Of a DNA stretch of 64,000 nucleotides, positions 50,001 through 62,000 are shown piece by piece. This DNA comes from Melitaea cinxia. Lineage: Eukaryota; Arthropoda; Insecta; Lepidoptera; Nymphalidae. Below the pieces are notes generated by a model. That model was not told the DNA's origin. It saw only the letters and a list, made by a program, of their open reading frames with translations, and ran no database searches. A program made the position numbers and the translations under genes. Where the stretch lies: positions 6,331,501-6,395,500 of the forward strand of contig NC_059409.1 in the NCBI RefSeq assembly GCF_905220565.1, in the 5' to 3' direction. How positions within the stretch are numbered: the stretch's first letter is position 1; each line of letters begins with the position of its first letter.

Positions 50001-52860
50001 GCTAGCTTTCATTTCAAATACCCTTACTACAATTTGTAGTGTTGTTTAGTCAAATCATTTTTAGGAGTGAGTATACTTTTTGCGTGACATTTTTTTAAAT
50101 TAATTCTACTTTTTTACCGTGGCATCGTACTGCCACCATTGAGTCTTCTAAAGTCTTATATCTAAACATTATGACGTCAATGATCGAACCGCATCTGAGA
50201 TCAGTCAGGTCATTGGTAAACCATTGTAATTGCAAATCGTTCTCCAATCTATTTAGTTTGTTACGTTTGCTTAATGGAGAAATAGATACAAATGTAGGTT
50301 TATTCAAAAGATAACAATTGCGTTTATTTCGTATCTGCTATTAAATATCCTGAAAACTTTTTTAAATTACAAATGAATACTGAAAAATAGCAACCTTATA
50401 CCTTGTGTCAAATATAATGGGATATAGTGGTTATTTGATGTAATTATGACGTGTTACCGTTATCATAAAATCAACGGTAAAATGTGGATACAAAAATCGC
50501 GTACCTTATTCTTTATACCCTTAACTAATTAAAACCGCAAACAAAATCGTCTATTTGCCAGACTGTCACTATTATTAATGGACTAAAAGGCCTTGTTAGG
50601 ATCCAGAATAAACGTAATTGGTAATTCAAAACCGAGCGGGGTTCACCCAATGATGGTTTCGTTATGAAGCACACAAATTTTCAACAAACCCTTTAATCCT
50701 CTGCTTACTTATTTCAATTGTACACTGGGTGACTTCAATCTAACATAAATTTTATTACTTTAAGAATAGGAACTAAAATGCGATCGTTACTTAACAATGA
50801 ATGTGGTCCTACCCCCATTCATAAAATTGTCCACAGTCTCCCCAATCTCCCCTCAAAGAATGTAATTTTGGTTGTGTGCATGAATAGACTTCGTTGTAAA
50901 CTGTTTATGAAGGTAGATTATTTTATTGTGATTAGATCTTTAGAAAAAAGCAGAGAAAATTACATATATCTTACAACTTTTGTATACATATTAAAAACAG
51001 AGCAGTGTATGTAAATGTATCTAAATTCCAGTAAGGTTTTATGAGAAAAAGATAGCTCAAGGTTACTTAGAAGAATATATACAAAAAATTTAGAATTTTA
51101 CTCAAACAATATCGTTATTTTACTGAAATTATGTACTTTAAGAGAAATCAAGAGTTGTAGACGTTTGTAGACAGTACTTTTCTCTATAAAACGTACGTTT
51201 CGTATAAAATGCAACGAGCGCAGTTTGTTGGGAAAACTCAGGAATAAGGGAGGGTCGCGGTACGCACACTGCATACCTAAAAAGCTGTAAAAAATTCCAC
51301 GTGTTTTCATAGAATGAAACGATATCGCAGACCACTACGTTTCACACCTTGGCACTTATGTATGTAGCAATAAGGCTTATTTCGATGAATAAGGTAGGGA
51401 GGTGTATCGGCTTATATTTGAGTTGTATGACGTGCGTGTGTTATATCAGAACAAAAACCATCCTCCATACTAATATATTGTATCATAACTCGTGCGTATA
51501 AATGTGACGAACATGATTTTCGTTGCAAAATCTCTTTGTTTGTTTTGAAAAGTAGAACTTGAACTTCTATAACTTTTATCTACATCAATGAGACACAAAT
51601 CTAAACAAAAAATATACGGTTTATTTAACTGAGTTCGATTATAGTAACCTAACCTTTCCCAATGAAACAGATTTTTATTGTATTAGCTACACATGTGTAT
51701 ATTCATTAACAGAATATAATGCTTGTTAGTGTTGTTAAGCTTATGTGACTTGAAAATTTCACTAATAAGCAGAAACTCGTCGAGCTCTCGCCGCGAACTC
51801 GAGGAGGCTCAACTTATGTTCCGAACTCTATTGATCTGGTAGGCATCGTATAAGAAGTTTTGCGGGAGGAAAGAAAATTTATAAGCAATATTGTGAAACT
51901 ACAACACTACGAATGCTTGTTTTCTGAACATTTTAATGCACAGTTTTATTTTAAGAAATGAATACTGGAGTGGAACAAGTTTCGATTGGAAATCGCGCTA
52001 ATAAATTTATCAACTATGTTATTTATTTTTAAACAAAACGAAGTTTTTAAGTACAATAGAAAGGTTTTTGACTTCTAGGTCGTTTATTTGTTTGAGAATA
52101 AAAAAAATATATATACCGTTTGAACATGTATTTATTCATTTAATTCTGTCCAAAATTGTGTTAAATTTATATAAGTTTTTAAAGTTTGTATAATATGACT
52201 TAGACTTGCCATTCAAGCAACAACTTATTTTTATTCCAATTAAAATATAAAAGTAAGGATTGTGGGAATAACACAATGAGTGTTTTCAATGCCATAATGT
52301 TATCTTAACACGCAAATCATGACATAGCTCCCACTCATAGAAAGTCAGCAAAGTATATGCGCTATTTTACTGTCATATATAAGTAATAAATCTTACGTTG
52401 ACACCACAAGAGCCAATAAGGATATTGAGGATAGAGAGAAATTAGATGTTTCATTGAAAACATGTTTTTTTCTTTAAATTCTTTCTGTATGATTATTTTA
52501 ACAGTTTTTTCTCTCATATAAATAAAACGGAATAAAGTTACTTTATCGTTAGACTTAAATGGTTTTTATAAGTTTAAATTTAGTCTTAGCCCTGAGTAAT
52601 GTGTAAGAATAATAAATATAGACTTACAAAATACAAATCTTCGTCACGTGCCTTAGAATAAATTGCGGTAAAGTTAATTAAACATTTCGGGCTTCTCCAG
52701 CTGCTTTACTTTGTTCCAATGGAATCAAACATTTTACGAGAACTTTCTTAACATTATGGCTCATTTATTTCACCGTTTATTAAGAACTTAAAATAAGCTT
52801 TGTCTGGTTTTCTACAGATACTGTTGATAGGTGTATGTTAATATTTTAATTTCCTTACAG
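47046..52860. other. AT-rich sequence immediately upstream of the first Fas2 exon seen
   Basis: Presumably Fas2 intron, since 52861 is preceded by a good acceptor. Less AT-rich, non-repetitive stretches at about 47190-47300, 48500-48620 and 49030-49150 are candidate regulatory elements. Open frames here carry no recognisable domain. Confidence 0.4.
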
Positions 52861-53023
52861 GATGTTCGTCACAGTCGCTGATAATATTTCCTAACCAAAA
52901 GCAACAAACAGTGGCTGTTGGCAAATCTGTGGTGCTAACTTGTCAAGCGGACGCACCAGACCCGGCACTTGTTACGCAGCCTCAGTGGCGTGACCCTAAG
53001 GGACTTATTATAAGGGAGGCAGC
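52861..53023 (+). CDS. Fas2: Fas2 exon a: mature N-terminus and first half of Ig1
   Basis: A TTCCTTACAG acceptor precedes the exon. The first two bases complete a codon begun upstream, then the frame reads CSSQSLIIFPNQ. The sequence following that contains the first Ig1 cysteine (VVLTCQAD) and the core tryptophan (QPQWRD). The exon ends GC|GTGAGT after two bases of a codon. No hydrophobic leader is present, so the signal peptide must be on an upstream exon ending one base into a codon. Confidence 0.9.
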
Positions 53024-56000
53024 GTGAGTATTTTGTTCTGATGTAAATATTTGAGTAGAGTTCTTATGATAATGTTTCTCTATATATATAAATCAAATTG
53101 AATTGCCTGTGATTTCAAAAAAACTGTCTATTTTCAACTGCATATTATAGTTAGTTGCATGATACTAAAACACAAACAACAGTTTTAAATTTTTTATCTG
53201 TCTGTCTCTCTTTCTATTTATTCGGGCTGATTTCCGAAAAGGCTGAGCTGATTTTTATGGAACTTCTTGAACTTGATTTAAGTAATTAAAAATGAGTAAA
53301 TATTTAATTCAGTATTTGTGGAGGTTCTAACCCTTAAAAGGGTAAATAAATAGGTGTATAAATAGGTGTTAACGTTTTCTATGGAAAGTCTATTATTTTT
53401 GTAGTGAGAAATAATTAAATTTATTAATGTATACAATGTATGTTTGGTCTACTGATTACATACGTATTTCGTGCGTTTGTGAATTTCTACCCTTACAGGG
53501 GTGAAATAAGGGATGAAAATTTGTGAAGGAATTTGCCACTTTTGTTGTTACAGGCATAAAACTTTATTTTAGGGATCTGTTAATAAAAATAAATAAATAC
53601 ATGTATCTGCGTTTTCGAGAATTCAACCCTTAAAGGGTGTGAATTGAAGATTTTATAAAAGTCCGTTTGATTGTTTTAATATTAAAGATATGAATCTTGA
53701 TTTTTTTCTAGCTACTGATTCAAAATTAATAAAAATGTGTTTCAAGCTTTGTAGAAATTCTGAACCCTAAGGGGGAGTATAACAAATGTTGATATAATTA
53801 TGAATAATATAAGCTGATGACTACTATAGAGGTTAATTTGAAAGTGCAACCGTTTGGGAGCTAAAAGTATGAAACTTTATCCTTAGGCTTTTAATGACAA
53901 ATAAATTAACACTTAGGCTAAGCGCGCACTGGCGGCCAGGCCACAGCGGCCAGTATTGCGACCAGGCCGCGAGTGTCGCGACCAGCCGCAAGCGTCGCTC
54001 CCAAGCCCAAATAAACCTCTCCGTATCAAAAGACATAACGATATAATTTGAACTCTCCGTAAAGAGTAAAACATCTATCCGCGGCGACCAGTGCGCGCAC
54101 ACTAGCGCACGATCGTACAATTCTTCGAATCTCGATGGCCGCGGCGGCCGGCTGGCCGCAGGTACGCCGCAATGATCTCGTTAGCCGCGGCGGCCGCTGG
54201 CCGCTCGCGGCCAAGTGCGCGCTCTATGATACGATGTACATACATTTCGCTGGCCACCGCGGCCCGGCCGCTGCGGCCAGGCCGCCAGTGCGCGCTTAGG
54301 CTAATGGGGTAAAAGATGGCTTGACGTTATGTATGAAAGTACATTTTTTCTTTAAAGTTTTATAAACCTTTATTTTTGGATTGCTTGAGATGACCACCCA
54401 TGATTGTACCCACTTTTATTATTAGACCCGATATAAGTTTTCCAGTCTTAATCGAATTTAACCGGTCTTTCATATATAGCATATCAAATGAATTAGTATT
54501 CCAGCTTTTGCGAAAATTCTTAATTATAAAACAGGGGATTGGTTTTATGTCACTGAAATACCTTAAAAATAGCTGAAGTGTTTTATGATGCCTGATCGAA
54601 ATTGAGCTCTGCGAGCAGTCTGGTAGTTCTAGCGCACGAAAGTCGAACCATAAACTGGTATATAAAGAGGTTATAAATTATTGTTATATAATAATTAGAT
54701 ACTACTTTAGTACCTCTTAGTACTTATAGTCCATGTATACGCAAGTGAAGTCACGGTCAAAAGCTAGTTAATTAGTAAAAACTCAGTTACATTATTTATT
54801 TAACACCCCTAATTGATAATTAAGAAGAACAGTCTTCGTGATTTGTCAAACTTGAAATCATATTTCAATGTTCTTTCATTAAGTGTTTTTGATTTGTTTA
54901 TTTAGAGCCGGAACTAGACCAGAGATCTACACCGAACCGATGCCCGCTAAACAACTGCAATTGCTCTACATATCGTCCATCACAACCGCAATGGCTGGCA
55001 ATTACACGTGCGAAGCGACCTACACAAACATGCCTCTCAGCGCGAGCGTTATCCTGGACACTTTTGGTATTTACGCACATTATCTTTGCTAACTATACGC
55101 TAATGAAATGATATATACGCAACGCTTTATTCTATAGTCTCATCATTGAAATAGTTTCACTAAAATTTACTTTTGTATTTTCAGTTGCTATAACTTGGAC
55201 AAATGCAAATGAAAACCAATATGCTACAAAAGGAAAAGATTTCAAAGTAATGTGTGAAGTAACAGCAGAACCTGCGCCATCTGTTGATTGGTTTAAGGAA
55301 GGAACACCTGTAAGTGAAAAAAACATCCCTTACTGAAATTTTATTTGTTGTTTATAAACAGGTAAAAAACACTTTTAATTTTTTTTTTGTAGATTCAGAC
55401 AGGTGACAGATATGTTATTCACGCAAATGGGTTGCTTATTAATAACGTTCAAGAAAGTGACGATGGAACTTACACATGTCGAGCGGTAGTTATCCAAACT
55501 GGAGAATTGGCTGAGAGAAATATTAAACTCGAGGTGCGTATTTGACTTCGTTTAAACACATATTTTAATATATTTAACTGTTTCGGTTTTTGAAATTTGC
55601 TTTATTTTATTATAATTAAAGGTTTATACTGCACCTGAAATGGAAGAACGTGAACAAAAAGTTGAAATAAGAGAAGGCGTATCTGCGGCCATTACTTGTA
55701 AAGCTAGAGGAAAACCGCCCCCTAAATATTCTTGGATAAAAGCTTCTACTCGAGAGGTAAAGCATTATTTAAAAATATTTTATTTTTATGTATTAGTAAA
55801 TTTATGTTTAAATATTAACTGTTGTAAAAATCTTTTAGAACTTGGGAACTACATCTCGGTTTAGTGTAAATGAAAATACAGGACTCTTGACCTTCGATAG
55901 AGTGGAAGCAGGCGATTATGGTAAATATATCTGCAGTGCTGTAAATCAAGCAGGACACAATGAAACTGAATTAGAAGTAGAAGTTTTAGTTCCACCGAAA

Positions 56001-59000
56001 ATATTTGAACTTTTTAATACTACATCCGCTGAAAATACCGAGGGAAGATTGGAATGTAAAGCTACGGGGCGCCCAGCTCCTCAAATGAGTTTTAGAAAAC
56101 TTAGCAACAGCGAACGATTCTTGAACGGCCCTAACAACGACGGAAGGTATTTATGACATACAAAACTTAAATAATCTTAGTATATGATATCTGTTTTAAA
56201 TTACATACAAACAATAAGATTCATTATTCTATTTACAGAATTACAATTGAAACTAGCAGTCACCAGACTGGAGACCAAATGCAATCTAGTGTAGTTATAA
56301 CTATATCAAAATTAAACAGAACAGATGATGGATTATACGAATGTGTAGCAGAAAACGAAGGTATGACTGAAAACTAAAACAGAAATGATATATACTTAGT
56401 TTTTGTACTTAGTTTTTCATCTATAATATAAAAATGAGTCGCTGAATGTGTTGCTAAGCGCAAAACTCGAGAACGGTTGGACCGATTTCGCTAATTCTTT
56501 TTTTTAAATATTCCTTGAAGTGCGAGGATGGTTCTTACGGAGAGAAAAATTCTAAAAAAAAAAAATTAAATTTCCTGAAAAAGTCTAAAAACAACACTTT
56601 TCTATACTCCCATACAAAAGATTTGTGATAATACTTAAAAGTCAATTTGAACTTTAATACCATACGATAAAGTTTGTGTTAGGCGATACGACGTTCGCCG
56701 GGTCAGCTAGTTAGTAATACAATTTTGTATTTTAGGTGGAGAAGCACGTAAAAATGGCCATCTCACAGTTCAATTCAGACCGTCTTTCGAACATATGACC
56801 AATATTCCTATTTGGAGCTGGAATTCTCAACCTGTCAATATAAGCTGCGTTGCAGAAAGTATACCTAATGCTACCATAAAATGGAAGTGAGTACTTACAC
56901 CAAGTACGGCTTGGTTAAACTACTATGTAAGAAGTGTTCGATCGAGTTAAAATAAACATATCTTGTATTTTTGCAATATTTTGCAATTTAAAAACTCTCT
57001 CGAAGTTATTAAAAATTGATACGTGATCTAATAAACTTTTTTAATCAGCCATTTGTGATTAAAATCAATCTTTTTAGTTTTAAGTCGCAAACCAGCAGAG
57101 TTAAATATTGCTTAGTATGTTACACGTATGATGTACAACGGACTGTTCTATCGCAGGTTCCACGAATATGACTTGGTTGAGTCTCCACATGTCAGGATAT
57201 ATGGATCAGGACCTATTAGTTATGTAACAGTGACGCCTGTTGATAGGAGCCTGTACGGTGTTTACAAATGTATTGCCACAAATACTTTAGGTGAAGCTGA
57301 ACATAATATTCAGTTAAGAGAGGCGTTTCCACCAGGACCTGTTGTTCAGGTAATATATTCTTGATAATTTTAATTTTTAGAAGTAAAACATACGTAAATA
57401 TATAGAAATCGTTTGATTTCCTTTAAAATAGTAGTACTAACATTAGGTTACTTATCTTCCAACTAACGATATTTTTAGGCGAGACAAGAAACAATAACGG
57501 CGACATCGGTATCATTCAATATTATTGGCCCAGCTGAAGAATTGGGTCCCCCGATATTGGCTTTCACGGCACAATACAAGGAAAATGGAAACTTTGATTG
57601 GAATCTAGCGATGAACAGAACTTGGTCTGTCAACTCACCGTATATTGTTGAAAATTTGAGGCCGATGTTCACATACGACTTTAGATTTGCGGCTGTCAAC
57701 CAAGTCGGAGTCGGAAGCTGGGGAGCACCTGTAACTGTAGTCATGCCAAGAAGGTAAAGCAGTGACGGATTAGTTAAAAAATTTCTGTATAAGGAACTCT
57801 TTTTTAATCGTTTTGCTTTGTAGATCACCACCGGAACAACCTAAGTGGCGGTTAAATATAAGCTCCGAGTCTCTTATTCATGGAAGGTATGCAGACAAGT
57901 ACGAATTACAATGGAGAGTGCCGGCACATAACGGGGAGCCTATCGATATGTACGAAGTTAGCTATTGCCCAGTAAGTCTTTTTTCTTAATTTTTTGTACG
58001 ACTATGTCAGCAAACAAGTGTACGGCACACCTGATAGTAAACGGTTACAGTAGCCTATAGACGCTTGTAATACCAGAAAGGTTGAAAGTACGTTGCCGTC
58101 CCTACCCCCGACCCTTCCCAAGAGTTCTGACCAACTTACCCACCACAGGAACATAACACTACTTGAAAGCAGTAATTATTTAGCAGTGATCTTCTGTATG
58201 GTTGAGGTCCTTCCCAGTCGGACTGCTCCAGATTTTTGGCAGTATACACCCTGCTGTGCTGTACCTTAATGAAAATTTTACATTATGATCATAAATTTAG
58301 AGTACCATCTAAACATAATTGTAAGATAATAGAAAAATATATTTTCTGTAATTTATTTTTATCAATAATAAATTATCTAATAATCACACACTATTCACAG
58401 GTATTGAAAGTTAGCGGAGAATGGCGCGTATCTGCCGAATCAGATTGTGTAACTGAAGAGTTGAAATCCTACGAAGCTATTAATTACGAAGTTCGCGGCT
58501 TACACCCGGACACCAGATACCGAATGCACGTCCGCGCTCACAACGTCCTCGGATACTCGTTGCCCGCCCAACTCTACGTCCAAACCGCTCTCGGTGAGTA
58601 CCAAGACAATAACGAGATCCCACTCCGCGCTGGCTTCTACGACGTTTACACGGCCGACCCTCATACTTCCACAGCGTACCACACAGTTTCTTCTATTTTG
58701 GTTCTGCTTTCGTCCATTCTCGTGCGTTCCATTTTGTGAAGTGTCATTACAGTGTCATTTAACGTTTTAGTTGCTACATTTTATACCTAATCTACTTTAA
58801 ACATTTTCCTGGCTACGATTTAAACATCATTATTTCGTAATTATGTTTTATCATCTTTAGTTTTAGGCTAACCAATTATTGTGATCTAAACCGTACTGTA
58901 GATCATCATATTTTCACAATGTAATTATTAATTATTTGCACTATTGTTTTATTCTTGTAACATTTATTTTCATAACTCGTTCTGTTCGTTTATCATTTGA

Positions 59001-62000
59001 GCTTGTTTCATGTAAATCGCTTTGCAGATATTACTTTACTTAATATGTTTAATAACATCTATTAATTAAAATAATGTTATTTTATAAATAAAAGGACATT
59101 TTTTGTTTTTCGATTTTAAGCATATTTGTATATGCTATTGTATTGTGTTTTTTTTTTGTTTTTGTATGATTTTTATTTAGTTTTGATCGACACATATAGA
59201 TTTTGCTATAAAACCTCAAAGTTATGGAATCTTGCCCTAAATATAATTTACGAGTTTTTTGTTAATAATGCTACTACGTCATTTATATACATTATCTGCT
59301 CCGTCTTTTACTTGCGATTCTTTTATTTGATTCACTATAATAAATTGACGTAATGGCGTTACAGTTTTAAAGCAGAATAATGTAAAATATAATGAGTAGG
59401 TTTTTTAAAAAGCTTTACTGCATGTGTTTTTTTTTTGTAACTTGAATTTACCTACCAATACCCTAATCGCACTTCTGTAGTTTTAAAGGATCGTATAATT
59501 TCGTTAAGATTATTTAGTTTTAATGGTAAGTTTTACTAAATTGGTATTAAAATACCTTTGGGCTTTTATACCGCAGTAGATACGAGTTTTTAAATTTATT
59601 ATTTTGCATTCTATTATAAATATTTATGTAAGTAAATATTTTTTAGGTAATCCAAGTGGAAGTACTTTCCAATGGGCTCACACTAAAACGGACATCTTTA
59701 TTACGCTACTTTTAATATATATCTTTATATAAAATATCATACTTGTAATATTAATCAATTAAAATATTAATAAGTCCAAAGACGACTGTTATTTAGGAAT
59801 TTTATGTGATACAATTTGTTGTTGTGTAAATAGTTTTAACATCACATCTAAATAAAAAAAGTCATCATAAAATGATATAAACAATGAAATCCTAATTAAT
59901 TTATAAAATTACTAAAATTTATTAATTAGTGTAGTGTTGAAGACAATGAGGATGTTACATTTAAAATATAGATAGTAGATAGCTAATTGGCGAATGAATT
60001 ACACTGCCAGACTGTAAGGAAGAGAAATTCGTTTCAATATAAAAATAATGAAATTTCTCAATATAGAAATAAGAAATTTGTGTAAGAATTTTTGATGGCT
60101 ATTTTATTCGTTTAGTAAAATCTTTCTAAATGCATTGATGTGAAGCAAGAGATATCGTCCAGTGAAGTTAAGCGGGAAGAGGATGGCCGATAGTGTTATA
60201 GCGCTGAGCTGTTAAAAAATTAGAATTAAGTGTAGTTAGGAGGAAAGTTTTATGTGTCAAATTGGAATTGTGACGTGTCGGATGGATATTGACCAATGTG
60301 AACAAAATAAATATTTAAAAAAATATTAGAAGAACTTGTGATTTCAATGATGAATTTATTGAAGCTGGTTGATAAATTTGACAAAATAAATATTTAGACT
60401 CGTTTTAAACAAAAAAAAAAATTGTATCAAAATATCGATCAGTTTCAATTGCCTTAACCTTTTTTTCTAAAAATTACGATAGCCTGTAGCATAATACAAT
60501 TTTTATTGGATACATTTGTTTAACTCTGTAAATAAATTTCCTTAAAAGAAAGCTGTCAAGATGCTTATCAAGAAATCCATATAACCCCTTTTGAATGTTG
60601 ATTTGAAGTGTGTTTGTGTCGCCCTGATCCAATTATGGGTAAATATTTTTTATAATAATAATCTTACATAGTTAATCCTGCTATTTCCTCTGGAATGTAC
60701 TAATTATTGTACTGCATGATCTTCTCGATGCTAGATTTGTGTACACCCTTTCAATATTAATCAAACTAAAAACCATTGGCATGGTCACTTTTTATAAACA
60801 AAAATAAAAATGTACGAGCGAGCTGCGAATTATTATAATAATCCATTCCATTAGATGTCCCCTTATTTTATCATAGTAGTTAAAATGTTTAGTATACGGT
60901 AGTGATGGTATGTGATTACATAATTTATTCAAAGCATGAAACATAACGTGGTAAAAGTCAAATATGGTGACGAATGTTACTTTTATAAAAGTATTTTTAT
61001 TTTTATAGCAGGTTTACGGAAAGTCTTAAATTACTTTTAAGTAGCGCTAATTAATAATATTTGTAGTTTGAATGTTTTATTTCTCTTTACTTTAGAAGGT
61101 TGATCCTATTTTTCAAACTACAAGTACAAACCCAACATTACGCCTTATAGTAAAGGATCTCGAATTATGTATACGGTGATGGTTCTTAGATGTCCATCGA
61201 TTTTTACTTTAAAGTATGTTTTTGGTTATTTTACTATACCTTACTAGATATCAATATCCGCTTATTGTTATAGATTCAGAAGTTTTGTCATGGGGTTTGA
61301 AAATTTATGTTTCGTCAATTCGAGTTATTTGGAATGTTTGCATCTTGACAACTTTTCTTTCTTTCTCTTATTCATAACTTTAAGATTTGCGTTTATGCAT
61401 CATTACTGTCGCTACAAATATTTTTTGTCGTTTCATTTTTCATTCAAACCCCATTTCATTCAGATGGAGGGCTTTCATGGTTAAAAGTATATGAGTATTA
61501 TGCAGTTGTTCTTATGTTTCGAAAAATATATTTTGGTGATTGGGTGCACGATTTCTTGATTTGAAAGCACTCCTGTCTCACCAAAATTGATTGTAATAAA
61601 TGTCTACCTTCTTCTACATTGTTCCTGTTAATTCTAACTGCACAAGCACTTGCAGCTACGCATTTGTTACAATCTGTTTCATTTCACATTATATTAAGCT
61701 TCTTTATGATGCATAAAACTAACTTACTAAGAGCAGTAAATAAGTTAAAAATATCAGATTTTAATATTTGTCTAGACCTTACAGAAATGTATCTTAATTT
61801 ACTGCTCTTATTTCTACTTTTATTTATTGTACAAATTCCAAAATTATATTTATTTCGACAGGAGTGGAACGGTCTGGCTTTGCTCCACCACAACTATTAT
61901 CAAGCGGCGCCATCATTGGATTAGCGTTGGCTGGAGTGTTGATATGTCTCATAGTTGTGGACCTACTTCTTCTGTGCTTCAGACGGCAAGGCGTCATAGC

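Noticed and set aside
50095..50307. 70-codon minus-strand open frame
   Set aside because: Reads less AT-biased than its neighbours but matches no family I know and has no supporting context.
51781..51850. GC-richer stretch with ATG and a GTAGGC donor, a possible Fas2 signal-peptide exon
   Set aside because: Read with the phase needed to join 52861 it contains a stop, and no hydrophobic leader is encoded.
53833..54214. Open frames on the minus strand across a GC-rich block
   Set aside because: They are by-products of the GC-rich TIR element at 53922-54295.
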